64,000 nucleotides of DNA. Source: Lepidurus packardi. Taxonomy: Eukaryota > Arthropoda > Branchiopoda > Notostraca > Triopsidae. Each line of letters opens with the position of its first letter. The stretch's first letter is position 1. Positions 45,307 through 58,880 of the stretch are shown here, one piece after another. The stretch spans positions 9,982,001-10,046,000 of the forward strand of contig JAKZAN010000007.1 of NCBI GenBank assembly GCA_023053545.1, in the 5' to 3' direction. The notes below the pieces were generated by a model. That model did not search any database. It worked only from the letters and a program-made list of their open reading frames with translations, and had not been told where the DNA came from. A program made the position numbers and the translations under genes.

Positions 45307-48300
45307 CTAATCGTTCCCGCCATGACAGCTACTACCAACTTCCTGTACCCGATCTGTCGCATACCCTTCCAAGTAATAGGTAACCATCTCCCCTTTGCCC
45401 TTAACGTTTATGGTCCCTCGACATGTGAGTGGGTAACCTTTGGCTTGCAAGATTGTGTACACTTCCTGTGTCATCTACGTTCCATGTCAAGCCCAATTAA
45501 TTAATTCCAATTACGTTAGTATATTTTTCAAAATAAGTTTGTGATGGTTTTTTTACTTGAATTTTGTCCAGTACCCCTGTTGAGTCCATTCGTGACGCAA
45601 CATTAACCGCATTACCCCAAATGTCATACTGGGGTTTGCGAACTCCAATAACGCCCGCCACAACTGGCCCAACATTTAATCCTTCGAACAAATCGTGGTT
45701 CAGCGGGGGTTTGGTGGGAAAGTATGGAAGGAATTACCTATTCGGATTCTGAAATTGTTGAACGAATGCTCGTTAACGTGAGCCAATTGCTCTCGTATTC
45801 TTAGCGCATAGTCTGCCATGGCAGTCACGTGATTATAGTGCTTAAGATCGCTGGTAGATTTGGTGAGTCCTAACGCAATGAACCCAAACAAATAACTCGG
45901 ATGTAGCTCGAGGTTCTAGTTCTGCCAGTAGATGGCGTATACGGCGGTTCGTAAAAGCCTCTTAAATTTACAAAAATCGATAACTCGAGAAGTAATCATT
46001 AGATTTGAATGTGGTTTTCGATAAAATATGCTATTTCTAATCTTCTTTCATAAGTATTTTTGGTCGCGGAATGTAAGGCTACGACGACTTTAGATTTGAA
46101 TCACTAGATTCGAATGTGGGTTTCGAGAAAAGGTGATATTTTAATCCTCGTTCTAAAGTATTATTGAGGAAATGTTTGATCGTGAAATGTAAGGCTACGA
46201 GGACTTACATTTCCTTTCAAAAACAGACCCAAGTGTTACCTGAGGCTGCCATGTAGGTGGAGCCAGTGGACTTGATTTTCTCGATGGACCTGAAAGCTTC
46301 TTCTCCCAAGATCTCATCAAAGTCTGCGATGATTTCATTGAGAAGCCGCAGGCATTCGACGCCTTCGTTATTCGACTCGAGTTCCACATAAAACTCGGAG
46401 AAATTGGGTATCGAGGCGAACATGATACAGACGAATTCGCACTGTTCGTGGTACAGCTCATCAGTGTTCTTATCCATGGACATAAAATGCTCTGCCACGT
46501 GTACCGGTAAGATATTAATGAGCAGTTTGCGATTGTAGGCTTGCAAGTGCTCCATTTCCACTTTCTCTTCTGCCAAATTCAGTTCATTACTTCTTAATAT
46601 CCCCAACATCCGGCCTTCGAATACATCAAACATAACGTAAACAGCCTTTACCTGTGGCTTGCAACTTCCATAGAAAATCTAATCTCGAAGAAGATTCCGT
46701 ATGCTGTCCATGAATTACTAACGCGCTCACAAAAGCCACTAGAATTACTGCGGTTACCACGCCTGACGACAATGATTCCGGCCCTCTAGCGTCAGAAACA
46801 TCAATGATTTGGAAGGTCCACAGACAAATCTTCAAGAAATTTACCTTGCTTCAAGTAGGAGATCTTGGCTGTCAAACAGTATTGCATTGGTATAAAATAC
46901 CATCACTAAATACGTCACTAGCATGGATACCAGCAATGAAAACTTTAGCGGGCTGGTCAAATGCTGGAAGACTGCTACTACCAGTAGCGTCAGTAGCACA
47001 CACAGCGTAAAATACTAAATATAAAATTACAAGAAAAAAAAGCAAAAAAAACTTGAGGGTCTTGCTGTATTACCTGTGGGAAGTAAAGCCAACTGAAATC
47101 GTCGCAGTCCATAATTGGCCCATCACCGGTTAAATTAACCCATGACACGTTCGCAGTTCGGTTCCAGTGCCGAACCCAAATGTCATAGACACAAGGCGGG
47201 AAATGAGAAAGGTCCAGTGGGACCTTTCAAACGTGAGAAAACACATGTAAATCCATGACAGATCAGGGAGCTGCCAGTTAAGTTCATAGGTGGCGTGCAT
47301 GTTTGTTTACATAAGTTCTTAAAAAACTCTTAATTTTACAAAAATTGATAACTTGGGAAGGAATCAAGTGATTTTAATCCGTTTTTCGAAGTACTTTGGT
47401 GAAAGTTTTCTAGAAAAATGTCTGCTAAGAAACTTAAAGCTACGAAAAGCTCGGTGTCAATGCAAGACAGTGAGAAAATCCATGTCAACCCTCCAAATTT
47501 CGCTTGAGCTACCAACAGATGGCGTTGACAATTGTTTACACTAATGCTTAAAACTCTTAAATTTACACAAATCGATAACTAAAGAAGGAATTCATGGATT
47601 TGAACGCGGTTTTTGATAAAACATACTATAGTTGACCTCCTAGATTGTAACATTTTCTAGGAATTTTAGGAAATTTGGTATTACTGAAATCTTTGAATAC
47701 TAGCTTTCTAAATTCTGCAATGCGTCGTTGAAAATCTTTGGAGAAAAAAATCTAATAAAATAGGCACGTGCAATGTAGACACTGACATTTTAATAGGAAG
47801 GCATTGTGACAGGGAGTGACTGCTTGTAGCCGTCCGAAGTTTAGATAGACGGGAGCCTAAACCCTTTGTCGGGTTGACTTGGGATAAGAAAAAAAGGGCA
47901 CAACAACCAATATCTTGATCTTGACTAACAAAAAAAGAGGAAATCTTACCAAAGGTACGACGGCAGCACAGAAAATCAAGACACAGACCCAAGCTGCGAG
48001 GATTTGAGAAAGGCAGCGGCTTTCGGTAATATTTTTGGACAATCGCAGCATGGTTGACGTGGGAAACTAATCGAAACAGCTTATTCCCATGGTATCAGAT
48101 ATTTTCCCCAAGGAACTGAGACAATAACAAGCAACTTCACAGCGTGCGCGGGAAATAACATTACCTGGCATTTTTCCGACAAAACAACCAACACCGTTAA
48201 GCCCACGATGGGGAAGATGGTCAGGGCGGTGGCCAGCAATACAGCAGTGCTGCAGCAATGGGTTCCCCGTACAACACAGTAACGCCATTAAAAAGTACAT

Positions 48301-51300
48301 GATTCATTAGAAAGCGATACTTGCTGTGGTACGACGATACTCTGCACGCTCAAGATCCCCAGCAGCACCAAAAGCGAGCATAAGAAATACGCCTCCAACA
48401 TCATGTCCCGTTCTTTGGAATACTAAATAAATATAAAAACACCCGAGATGCCCAACTGTCAAAAATCTTCCAACGGGACCACATTTTTCTCTATTTCTGT
48501 ACCTTCCGCTCAATATCGGGGTCTCTAAAAGTGAGCAGTCCGCGGCGACAATGTTCTGCTCTCAATCGATCAATACTGCGGGCGTCAATAGCCCGAGACA
48601 AATAGTCATTTACCTCCACGTCCGGGTCCCTACATTCCGCGTTTTCTCCGAAACCTAATCTGAGCACGGAAAACGTAGACCAAGTTAGGACCCATCAAAC
48701 AAATCTAAAAATAACTCCCAGGAATGATAACATATCACGAAGAACCGCAAGCCGAAAACCTCTTTTCCAGTTTTAGTCCTTTTAATGGGAAGAAATAGTT
48801 TACTATTGTTTACTACTATCTACCTGAGCTAATGGAAATTTACATAAAATTAAATGTTTAAAGTTATGAAAAAGAAATTATTGTTAAACCATTACTCAGT
48901 ATAGTAACTAGTTATTTAAGTAATATATCTTTTCACAGTAAAATATCCTGATACTAAGTGGCTGTGCCCGCCAATCTGCAATATGGCAACGCTGCTTAAA
49001 GCCTGAGGGTATAAAAAGCTAAGTTTACCAAAACTTGACTAGCACACGAACCTGTTGGCATAAAGAAACAAAAAAGGACTCAAAAGAAAGCTGAGTTCAT
49101 AGCAAGTTTACCACAGGTTTGTCAATCTACTCTGCTCAAAACTTTCCAAGATAACGATCATTGAAGCTCGAGTCCCGCTATGGTAGGCGACACGCTTGCG
49201 GATGGGCCGCGGCGTTGCCAGAAAAAGGAAATTCGCGCGTTGCAAACTACAAATAGCAGACAAACTAAAATATGGTTCAAACTAGACGTGACAAAATAGA
49301 CCAATGAAACGTAAATTGATTTCGTCACGTCTAAGTTTATCTAGAATCATTTACTATGCAGAGTAATTTAAACTCTCTTTAATGCGGGAGAAGGAGACGT
49401 TCTTATGTTTAGTTTTCTTGAGGAGATAAAAAAAATGCGAAGGAAAGGAAGCAGTAACAAGCATTGAAGTGGAACGAATTGACACCAAATTGGCTTACTT
49501 GTTATGTATGTTTTGTTTGTTGTGCTCCGAGTGGCCCATGACTCGCAGCTCCTTGGCCGAGGCATTACCATTCATGGAATACGAGCTCGTTTTCTTCGCA
49601 TGGTGCTGTCATGGATAACACGTACCGGTATAAATTATTAAGAAAACACGTTTTCCCCATTGTTTTTTTTTGTTCTTTCTCTCTTTCCCAAAAACAATGA
49701 GGACAAATACTAATAAAAAGAGAAGGTAATCCACGTAGTTCATTTTTGTCCCATTAAAGCTCATTACCTCAGGCCCAAGGCTTTTAGCTCTGAGCTTAAG
49801 GCCACAGTTTGTCTTGTCTTATTAAGAACACAATATATAGCGCACGCATGATTGAAACTATCTGACGGAAAAAGGAAGAGCAAGAACAGACTTTGGGAAA
49901 CGAATCAGGGAACACGTAACTCCCATGGAACCAAGAAGAAAAGAAACATTCGGAGAAACATTAAGGTACAACTTACGTCGTTAAAATCGTCGTTAGGAAT
50001 AATCAGGAAAGTTTCGATGTTGTGCTCCCGTAAATAACCGTTCCGTTCGCCTCCGTGACCAGGCTCCACCCGATAATCCGTGCCTAGGTATTTGAGCGTC
50101 TCTTTTGTGATATGTACCCTCCTAAACATATGAACAAACAAACAAACCGTGTTTAGTCGTCGAACTTAAACACACAGAACTTCGGGGATACAATACATTG
50201 AATTGCAGGGTAATTACTCGATCTGAACCAAATCCGAGCCAAATCTGTTTTGGCCCCAGCCCACCAAGGCCAATTTGGCTCGGTTTTCAAAAAAGTGGCA
50301 GAATTTCATAATTCGATTTGGGGCAAACTAATGATCTGTAACACGTGGTCCAGGTACTCTTTTCATTTCCAAGAAAATGGATTCATTGCGCTAGATCAGA
50401 ACTTGCGGAAGGAACTCGTGAAAGAGCTACTACCATGGCAACATTCAATAATTCACCAACGCAAAAGTTTTAATCTTGGCAACATATTTCTTACTCTTGA
50501 AAGGCTTGATAAGGAACCTTATGAAACCCTGATACTCCCGTTTCCACGCTCTGGATTCGATTACTAAAAATTACATGTTTTGAAGCCTTAACCTCAAATC
50601 CCCAAATCTAGTTACTCTTTCTCGAGCAACCACCAAATTCCATAAAAAATCAGGAACACATTCTTGGAACAATCCGAAAAAATGCAAAACATACCCAGGA
50701 ATGCCTCCAGATTCCATATAGTTTGCTAGAGTGACGTCGTTGCTCCAGACATCAAACTGAAACTTGCTCAAACCGAGTACCCCGCAGTGCACTCTTCCGG
50801 AATGGATCCCAACTCGCATGTTGACGTTGACGCCGGTAACCTCGCGGACCAACCTAGACAATCAAAACCAGACCCCCGCACATCAATTACCCTCACTTTC
50901 CTTCTCAACCTTCTCTATTTCTTCCCAGAAGTTAATCTATCATCCTACTTTCGACTACATCTTGACACACATCTACACAACATCATGCAGTAAAAGAGGG
51001 AGGAGCTAAAAGAGAACTCAGGGCTTAATTACCCCCTCACAGACTTACGCGATTGCATCAATCATATCCAGTCCCATTTCTACGCAGCAATGACCATGAT
51101 CCGGCCGGGGCTCCGGCAAGCCCGATACGCAGTAATAACAGTCGCCAAGTAGCTTAATTCGCAAACAATGATGTTCAGCTGCCAATCTATCAAACCTATG
51201 TGCCAAAACACAGTCATCTGACTCGCCCAATAATGTCTACGGCATCCAGTATCTTTTTACCTCGCAAACAACTCGTTGAGTAGCCGCACCAGCTCCTCCG

Positions 51301-54300
51301 CAGTGCACTGATCCGAGAGACTCGTAAAACCACAGATGTCCGCGAATAAAATGCTGCAGAAATGTTTCATCACAACAAGTCTCTCTCACTTTAACAGCAA
51401 AACAAGTCGACAGACTTGTCTTTCTCTTAAAGTCTTTACGACGGGGAGAATCACTTACCTCACGTTCTCGTGACGCTGTATGTAGATTTTATGGAACATG
51501 GTGTCTTTAGGTTTGCCAGCGATGTCGGCCTTCATTTCCATAGCTATACACAACGTCCGCGAAAGAAGCGAGGCGAGAGAGAAAATCACATTTACATTAA
51601 TTGAGTCCTTATAAAAAATTTTCGATCTACTTACCCACGTGGCGGGGTAAAACGGATAATAGGAGTCTCTCCTACAAGACAAAAAAAAAAAAATTCGAAG
51701 AAAAAGGAAGAATAACAGAAGGCATAATTGATGAGCATAAAGTTCTCACGACTCCCGTTTCCCTTTCAACAATGAAAGTCCGACAGGGAAGCGTCTCAGC
51801 TGCCACGTCAATAAAAGCCCAAGGGTGAAACTTTAAAACCCTCTCCATATTCAAGAACCGCCTAAAAACTTCTATATAGGAACGCTTTCTATATTTAAAA
51901 TAGCGCCGATTAAGGCTAAAGTGGACTCAAAAGAAAGCCTAGTCCATGTAGGTAGTTGTGATATTTTTTCATAATTTCTGGAGACGTAGTAAGCGAGTTT
52001 TTCACTATTGAAGAGTTAAGGAGTTACGCGCCACCCGCAGGGCATTCCCGTGCGGAAAAGGTAGGGGACCCCGTAGCGCTTGCCGTTAGGCTGTCCTGGT
52101 GTTTAACAGCACTTTGCCGGGTAACTACTGTGTTTAGAAAAACGAAATTTTTTTCGAAACTTCTACTCTGTCTGGAGCACCATGCTATTCTATTTTAAAG
52201 GCCTTTAAATCTAAAGTTTGTTCGTTAGAATTTTTGTTTGGAGTCTACCCTTTCAATTCTCGCAACAACTTCCTAATTAAATTCCAATTCCCAACTCTCC
52301 TTCTATACACGTCCAAGGCTCCCAAAATAAATCATTCATACACAATACACTCGAGCCAACACGCATTGTTACGTTCTTCCTGTCTTTGTACCCAAAGACA
52401 GGAAGTATCTCTGAGCCTGATGAGATTTGGTAATCCCAACGACCTTTAATACTTGAAGTGCTCTCTCTCGGCGACTCCACTGAAAAGGTGCCTGAATGCT
52501 CCAAACCTTGGGACCTGAAAACAACGGCACCCTTTATGTTTTAAAAGTCCCCAACGGACCCCAGCAAAAAATAGCTCTGCGAAAAACAAAGCCCTTAAAA
52601 GCTCAGTTCCCTTCCCCGCAAAAAAACACATTTAAATCGCAGTAATTTAATTAAACAGCGTGAACGATGTCTCCTACCTGCTGTTGGTTTTCCCGTTGGA
52701 TACTGATGCGCGCTTCGATACATTGCCGCGTCTCCAGAAACGCTAACCGTTGCGCCACTTCACTCGGATACTGCGTAAAAATGCCCGCCAGGTTCGCGCA
52801 AAGAAACACCAGCAAATTGGCCGTCACCTTTATTGTCACGAAAACGGCAAAAAATTGTAAAAAATACGGTAAGTAGAACCTCATCAAGTATAATAAATTA
52901 CACTGGTTTACGGCTAACCATGTTGTCACGTGACAAAAGAAAACAAGGTTAGGACCCAATCTAGAAGCCCATAAAAAAGGTAAGGCTTTTTTTTATGTGA
53001 TCCCAAAGTTTCTTAATTGACCGTTAAAGGTTAACGGCGGTTAATACTTGTAATAGTGGCGAGACGTTGTAAAAGATCAATGGCAAATAGCTCAAAATGA
53101 TGCCAAGTTCCCTTGCTGCCGATACCTCTGGCACCCGCCAAACCTTTCTTCCCCACAAAGCTTGGTACAAAGGCGCGAGTTATCAAAAGAACCTTTTAGC
53201 TCGGTGTCCGTGTAACTTAAGCTCTTTTTATTATGAGGCTAGTACTCTAGATCAGCCAATAGATGTCTTATAAGCTTCTTTTTAGCCTTCCCTTGTGAAT
53301 AATAGCCTCTTTTCAAACCACCCAATCTTTTCTTTCTTTTACTGGATCGAAACCGCCAATACAGATAAGAGAGTAATTCCTTTAAACCTGCTAAAAATCT
53401 TTAAGATCAGTTAAATCAAATGAAAAAATATAAAATAAAAGTACGGGTAGTAAAGAGTCGGGTAGTAAGGATTTAAGTTGATTTCGCAAATTTCCTGACA
53501 AATTTTGCGTCACTTTTCTGTGCAGAAATAGGAAAATATTAATGTTGCAGACCTATAATCCAGGATTCCCTTAATCATAAAAGGTTTTGGGCTTTGGCTT
53601 TTAAGAATCTCGAAATCAAGGACCGAATTAAGAAAATTTTAAAAGTCCAAAAGAAGGCTTAAAATTGGATTTAAAAAAAAATCCCGCAACATCTTTTCTT
53701 AATACTTTATCTCATTTTGGTAAGCTTCAGAATTTTCCAAGTCCAAGTTTTTAAAATTTAATGGAATAAAATCTTTGGAGGATTTCCGCTACGTAGCGAA
53801 GTCATGAGTAAAAGTCTTTAAAACTGTTTAAAACATTGCTCCACACGCCATATAATTAACAGATAAATCACTTAACTCTGTCAGTTTCATTACATAACCT
53901 TTTCCTTCAATTAAAAGCTTTGGGAGTGCTTAAAAAAGTCATTTTGGACGCAAAATCCCTGAAATCTGACACCAAAGTACGCAATCTGTAAAGTGTACCA
54001 TTAAAGCCCTTCATAATTGGATCGATAGATGGCGTTAGATGAAAACTTGCTAGTGGGAGTTCAATTTTTTTTTTTTTTTATACTACTTGAAAAGTTCTAG
54101 AATTTCTTCTTTGAGTAATATTTCTTTTGGGGGTCTTGTTTATAGTACAGCTTATTTTTATTTCTTGAACTTTTTAAAGCTTCGAATGGTCTGAGATTCA
54201 AAAAAGTTTATAGGCTGTCAGTTGAAAAAACAGCTTTGGGTTTTTAGTTTCCGAGCGACCCTTCCATGTTGTGGGGGATCTTCTTTTGGAACGTTAAAAA

Positions 54301-57300
54301 AAATTGGCTCAACGAGGAAGTGCAGGGTTGGTATTGCTCCGTGATTTACGGCCTTGCTTTTCTTGCAATAACGCGATACGCGGGTTTATAGTTACGGAGC
54401 AAAGCAAACACTGACATGGAAGAACCGCGCTCTTGTGGCAGCACACCGGTTAAAAGATGCCGACTTTTATATAAGCTTATAAATCTTGCTCCCCTTGCTC
54501 CTTTTGTCGGTACACTCCATGGTACTCCATGGCCCGCTTTTTTATTACTTCTGGGGATTAGGAAATCGCCCTCTTCAAGAGACAGTAATTTCAAGTGCAA
54601 GTCAAGAGCAAAAGTCACGAGACCGTGCTTGGGGGCGTGAATAAGTGGGGAACGGTGGGCCAATGAAGCGTATTAATTTCTACCAAGTACTGGCACAAAA
54701 GACATCCCTTTCTGTTCATGGAAATAAGCCTGTAAATTGGATTCCTTTGCCACCTTGATTCAGAACAAAAGTTCCCATGAATTAATGCTGCCTTACTGAA
54801 CTAGACGAGGCACGGCGTTAATCGATAGCAATCCATTCAACTTCTACACCAATAGTACGCAGCCGAGTATCGGTTCCTGCCACTCCCTTTAAATTCTTCC
54901 GATAATTTCGAGTTTATTTATAATTTCTAGAAACTTATATTGACTTGTAATCGCTTTTGGTACGATGGTTTTAATTTCTGACCTTTGGAAGCAATAGGAA
55001 ATTTCTGGGGGGTCTGAACTGTCGTATTAATAGACATTACTTCAGCAATTCATGGAATGCTAGAGAAAAGTTCGCGAACCCAGTAATGGGATTATGCGAA
55101 GAGTAAATAATTGTATGTCTGAATGTTTTGGTGCAGTAAACTTTGAAGAAATTGACTTTTCGGCGGGGTTTGAACTGTCTACTTTAGGCATTGCTGCAGA
55201 AATTCGTGGAATGTTATTGCAAAGTACTCGGATTACTGATGGGATTTTGTGAAGAGTAAATAATTCTGGAATTGTGTATGTGAAATGTTTGGTTCGTAAT
55301 TTTTGAAAGAATAGCTGGCATATCTTCAGTTCGGCAGAAATAACTAGCTAATGAAAATACTATTTCTTCGCAGACATAGTTTCTGATCTTCCTACTGTTC
55401 CAGACAATGATTTAATGGAACAATAATTGCGGTCTGCACATCTTTAACATTTCTGAAGTAATTTAGTGTTCTTTCTGCAGTAATATTATATATGTGTGCA
55501 GTAATATAATATAATTTAGGCAATAATGACATATTTCTGCAGTAATATCATCTAATTTCTGTAGTAATAGGACATAATTTTTGCAGTAATGTCATATCAT
55601 TTCTTGTCAGTAATATCCTATCATTTCTCCGTAATTTTTGCAAGAATAGCTGGCATATCTTCAGTTAGGCAGAAATAACTAGCTAATGAAAATAATATTT
55701 CTTCGCAGACATAGTTTCTGATCTTCCTACGGTTCCAGACAATTTCCTCCCAGTAACATCATAGAATTTATCTAATAAACTACCAAAATTACTGCAACAA
55801 TTACCCAATTTTCTGCAGCAATATCTCCTTATTTCTTCAAAAATTATCTTAAAAAATTTCAGTAATTTTTTACAGTTTTGTCAGTGTAGCTCCTAAATAT
55901 CTGGAATAATAGACGAATTTCTAGCCCTATTTCGGATCTTTTTCAGTTGCTTTCCTTTTGAACCCCTCTGTGATAACTAAGGTACTGCGTGCTAAGGCGA
56001 TAGACCGGGCCACATCGGTGTCAGGAAAACATCACGAGGCCACAGTGTGATGAGAGCAAAGTAATAACACGAGAAAAAAGGGCAAAGGGCGGTTCTTTTT
56101 ACCTGTTGCCATAGCAAGGCATCATCGAAGTTCACGGTGAGCGCACAAGCAATTTGTGTGACAGCCAAAGCCACGCCGCACGCGGTGGATTCTCTCACAT
56201 GGAGGGGCAGGAAGGTGTAGGTGACATAGATGAAGAAGACGGTGCTCCACGCACCGGTAATGACGACAGCCTTCCGTCCCGGGTCGAGGCAGAGGACCAG
56301 TTCGATGCCCACGAACGACCCCAGCATCACGTACGAGAAAACGATGAGATACACTTCATTGAGAAGGGAACGAGCTACGACGATCTCCAAGCCAAGATAC
56401 AGGAGCGCGAACAAGCCCAACGTGATACTCTGGAAGACGTCCTCTTCCCCGCCCAAGGTGTAACAGAGGAGCGCTAACGTCGCTGCGAGGAGGATAAGGA
56501 GACCCAAGAGGCTGGAGAGATTGTTCTGGTTCATCCGCAAAAAATAGCGCTGGTATAATGCCTCTACATGCACGTTCTTAAACTGGTGGGAACGGAACAC
56601 CCGGCGTAAGATCCGACAGCATTGCCAGCCACTGTCGGGATGCTCCAGTAAGATCGACTCTTGATCTTCCCGACTCACAGACGGTTCTTCCTACTTTGGC
56701 GAATCCAGACATACACACCCAACCCACCCACCCCCCAAGCCAGTAATACAAAAAAGGACAGATCATTAGTTTTTTTTGTCTCGAACGAGCCATCTCAAAA
56801 TTCCTTCGCACGTCAGCGATGGAAGCAAAAAAACCCTCTTGAGAGGCACTCGGCAGAACAACTCCCAGACGACATGTACGCAAGAATGTAATAATAAATT
56901 GCCTTCGTTAAGAAAACTAATCCAGTTCTGCGGCTCAACCTCAAAAAAATCCTTCATAAAATACAGAAAAATTGTGAATTAAACAAAGAAATCAGACATT
57001 TCCAAATACTAGCTTTAAACACGAGGTTATTTCTGCGAAATGGGTTTTCCTACCATTTTTGTACAGAAAATACTGCAATGGATAAAAAAAACTGTAAGAA
57101 AGACAGAAAAGGAGGATTCAGATCTTAATAGTTTGAAAACTGACGAAGATCTTCGGCTAGTAAGTTAGGCAGAAATTGCGCGAAATTATCAAGACGAACT
57201 GGGAGAACTTGCTTCAGTAATATCCCAAGGTTAGCTTAACTTGTGGGAAGTTTTCAATGCATATTTCCACTTCTGCAATAATTGTCCGTACTTTCTGCAG

Positions 57301-58880
57301 TAAGTAAGCAGACATCTTGGGCAGTAATATTGCATTAACTAAAGCGCGAATAGTAAAGCAATTTCAGCAGTAATTCGGGTAAAAATTAGACTTTTTTTTT
57401 AGTAATTTCTGAGGAAACTTTGAATAAGGTTAGTCTGCAGTAATCCTAGAATTTCTGCAGAGATTGAGATCTGTCAACAGTAATGTGGCAGTAATTTCTG
57501 CAACAAAGTTTCTACGATTCCTAAAGATATTCACAAATAATTTCAGGTATTTCTGCAGAAATGTGAAAGTAATATTTGCAATAATTTCTGCTGTAATACG
57601 ACCGTCTTTTCTGCAGTAATACAAGAAAATTTGAAGAAATTTCTCAATTTCTGCAGTAATACCGCCGTCTTTTTTGCACTAATATAAAAAATCCTAACAA
57701 ATTTATAGAAATTCGTAGAAGTTTTCTAAGTACAGAATTTTTAAGAAATGTAAAGAAATTTGTAGATTTTTTTTTTAATTACAGAATTTTCAAGAAATGT
57801 AAGGAAAGTTGCAGAAATTACAAGAAGTTTATAGAAATTACAAGAAACTTACAGAAATTACAAGAACTTTATAGAAATTACAAGAAATTTATAGAAATTA
57901 CAAGAACTTTACAGAAATTACAAGAACTTTATAGAAATTTAAAGAAATTTAAAAGAAAAATTCCAAATTAAAACAGGCAATTTTTTTCTGAGATATCTTT
58001 TAAAGGATGCTGCCAAGTGCTCAAGAAGAAATACACAGAATTAGCTTTCCTTAGCGATCTGCCTTCTCCGTTTCTTCCGGGAAACAATAGTTGCAACACC
58101 TAACCTCTACCGAGCCATTAATTCTTCCCTAAGCCTCTGCGTTTTAATGCTACAGCGACAAAGCTATCTTCATTCGCCTGCCTCTTTTCCTGGCAGAATC
58201 CAAGCAGAAGGAAAAGCCCAGGCTCATGCGGACACAACTCACATACATACATACAAGCTAGCCTTCCTCCTATCGATTCTTCCTCCTGTTTAGTCTTAGG
58301 ATTCGCAATCCCCCGGAATCTCCCAACCTGCTGAAACTCACGTGTTCATTCATTCAAAACAAAACTCCCCCTCTAGAAACCCTACTTCCCCCCATTTCCC
58401 TACAAGTCTTTCCCCACAATCTGCCGCATTTCTTTCCTCCAGAAGCCCCAGAAAGAAAAAGAAAAAAAGAGAAAAAAATTAACTCGCCTTTTCTTTGTTG
58501 ATCGAGGAAGTGCCATGAAGTCCAGACTTGTGGTAATGTTCAATAACTTCCCAATTGGATTTACGGGGCACCGAAGGTTGGCTCCCGGAACTCGCTGTTC
58601 CCAACGGTCCCGGGGTCGTTGGCTCCGCCACCGAGGACATGGAAAAACCCAAACTGACCACACTTGAAGCCGCCACCGAAATGGAACTCGGTACAACGCC
58701 ATTTCCCACGCCTGCGCTCCGATGCTGCCGTAATGAAGCACTCCGCGTGCTCGTACTCTTACCGCTCCCCGCGCCTCGCTCCTGTATCAACACATTACAA
58801 ACACGTTTAAACAAGCGTAGGGAAACTCTTAGATACGGTCTTTCAACATCCTTAGCCATTTTTCTTCGAATTGCTTCCAT
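45307..58880 (-). CDS. ADCY5/6-like: Transmembrane adenylyl cyclase, type 5/6-like
   Basis: Class III cyclase making cAMP from ATP at the plasma membrane. Coding exons in transcript order: 58880-58488, 56690-56103, 52827-52678, 51671-51635, 51543-51459, 51353-51261, 51195-51049, 50853-50695, 50121-49977, 49605-49499, 48629-48503, 48422-48325, 48249-48165, 48066-47950, 47223-47074, 47014-46845, 46785-46652, 46569-46240, 45869-45738, 45681-45557, 45474-45307. All phases join: 1179 residues, close to the usual AC5/6 length. Order: Ser-rich cytosolic N-terminus (1-150), six membrane helices (about 180-345), C1 with metal-binding Asp in FADIC (423) and GDCYYC (467), a C1b linker with [12 protein letters not shown], helices 7-12 (about 690-910) with an NRT/NVS/NLT glycosylated loop, then C2 with KIKS (about 1028), QYDIW, NVASR and [32 protein letters not shown]-type linker is typical of AC5/6. 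The FADIE-type Glu after the first Asp is Cys here. The start at 58880 is tentative: an acceptor at 58782 could replace the first 33 codons. Introns after 58488 and 48325 read GC-AG. Confidence 0.93.
48250..48324 (-). other. GC-AG intron in the cyclase gene
   Basis: Only a CA|GCAAGT donor at 48325 gives a phase-2 join that keeps the VVPHTAV membrane-helix frame. The nearby GT (CAA|GTATCG) is phase 0 and would read the next exon in a non-hydrophobic frame ending in the wrong phase. Confidence 0.75.
52376..52405. other. Perfect 13 bp hairpin in a cyclase intron
   Basis: CTTCCTGTCTTTG, loop TACC, CAAAGACAGGAAG, inside the 1 kb intron 51672-52677. No consensus function. Confidence 0.8.
55005..55270. 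repeat. Diverged 130 bp tandem duplication
   Basis: Units about 55005-55120 and 55150-55270 share GGGGTCTGAACTGTC-like, ATTCATGGAATG-like and GAAGAGTAAATAATT words in order. Confidence 0.65.
55293..55745. repeat. 115 bp direct repeat pair
   Basis: Copies at about 55293-55412 and 55629-55745 share AGAATAGCTGGCATATCTTC through TTTCTGATCTTCCTAC with few changes. The space between is filled by TTTCTGCAGTAAT repeats. Confidence 0.85.
55480..55660. repeat. ATTTCTGCAGTAAT array
   Basis: Seven or more variants of ATTTCTGCAGTAATATCAT in succession. Further copies are scattered at 57.1-57.7 kb and singly to 63.1 kb. Confidence 0.75.
57260..57670. repeat. Second ATTTCTGCAGTAAT array
   Basis: A dozen or so degenerate units, including TTTCTGCAGTAATAC near 57608 and 57645, in the first cyclase intron. 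Confidence 0.75.
57790..57950. repeat. AGAAATTACAAGAA tandem repeat
   Basis: About nine copies of a 16-17 bp unit, TTATAGAAATTACAAGA and variants. Confidence 0.9.

Larger units (their letters stand above)
52828..56102 (-). other. Large cyclase intron, repeat-rich
   Basis: 3.3 kb between the exon of the first five helices and the sixth helix. AT-rich, with a 16-base poly-T near 54066 and two pairs of internal duplications at 55.0-55.75 kb. A 105-codon minus-strand frame (54346-54663) has no relative and is not called. Confidence 0.8.
56691..58487 (-). other. First cyclase intron, GC-AG, repeat-rich
   Basis: 1.8 kb. The donor AAG|GCGAGT at 58488/58487 and acceptor TAG at 56691 join INKEK to EEPSVSRE in phase 0; no GT donor of the right phase was found. 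It carries the TTTCTGCAGTAAT array (57.1-57.7 kb) and a 16-17 bp tandem repeat. Confidence 0.6.

Noticed and set aside
50250-50567. 105-codon plus-strand frame inside a cyclase intron
   Set aside because: No recognised domain; lies between two well-supported exons on the other strand.
54346-54663. 105-codon minus-strand frame in the large cyclase intron
   Set aside because: No matching AC segment and phases do not fit as an extra exon; no relative seen.
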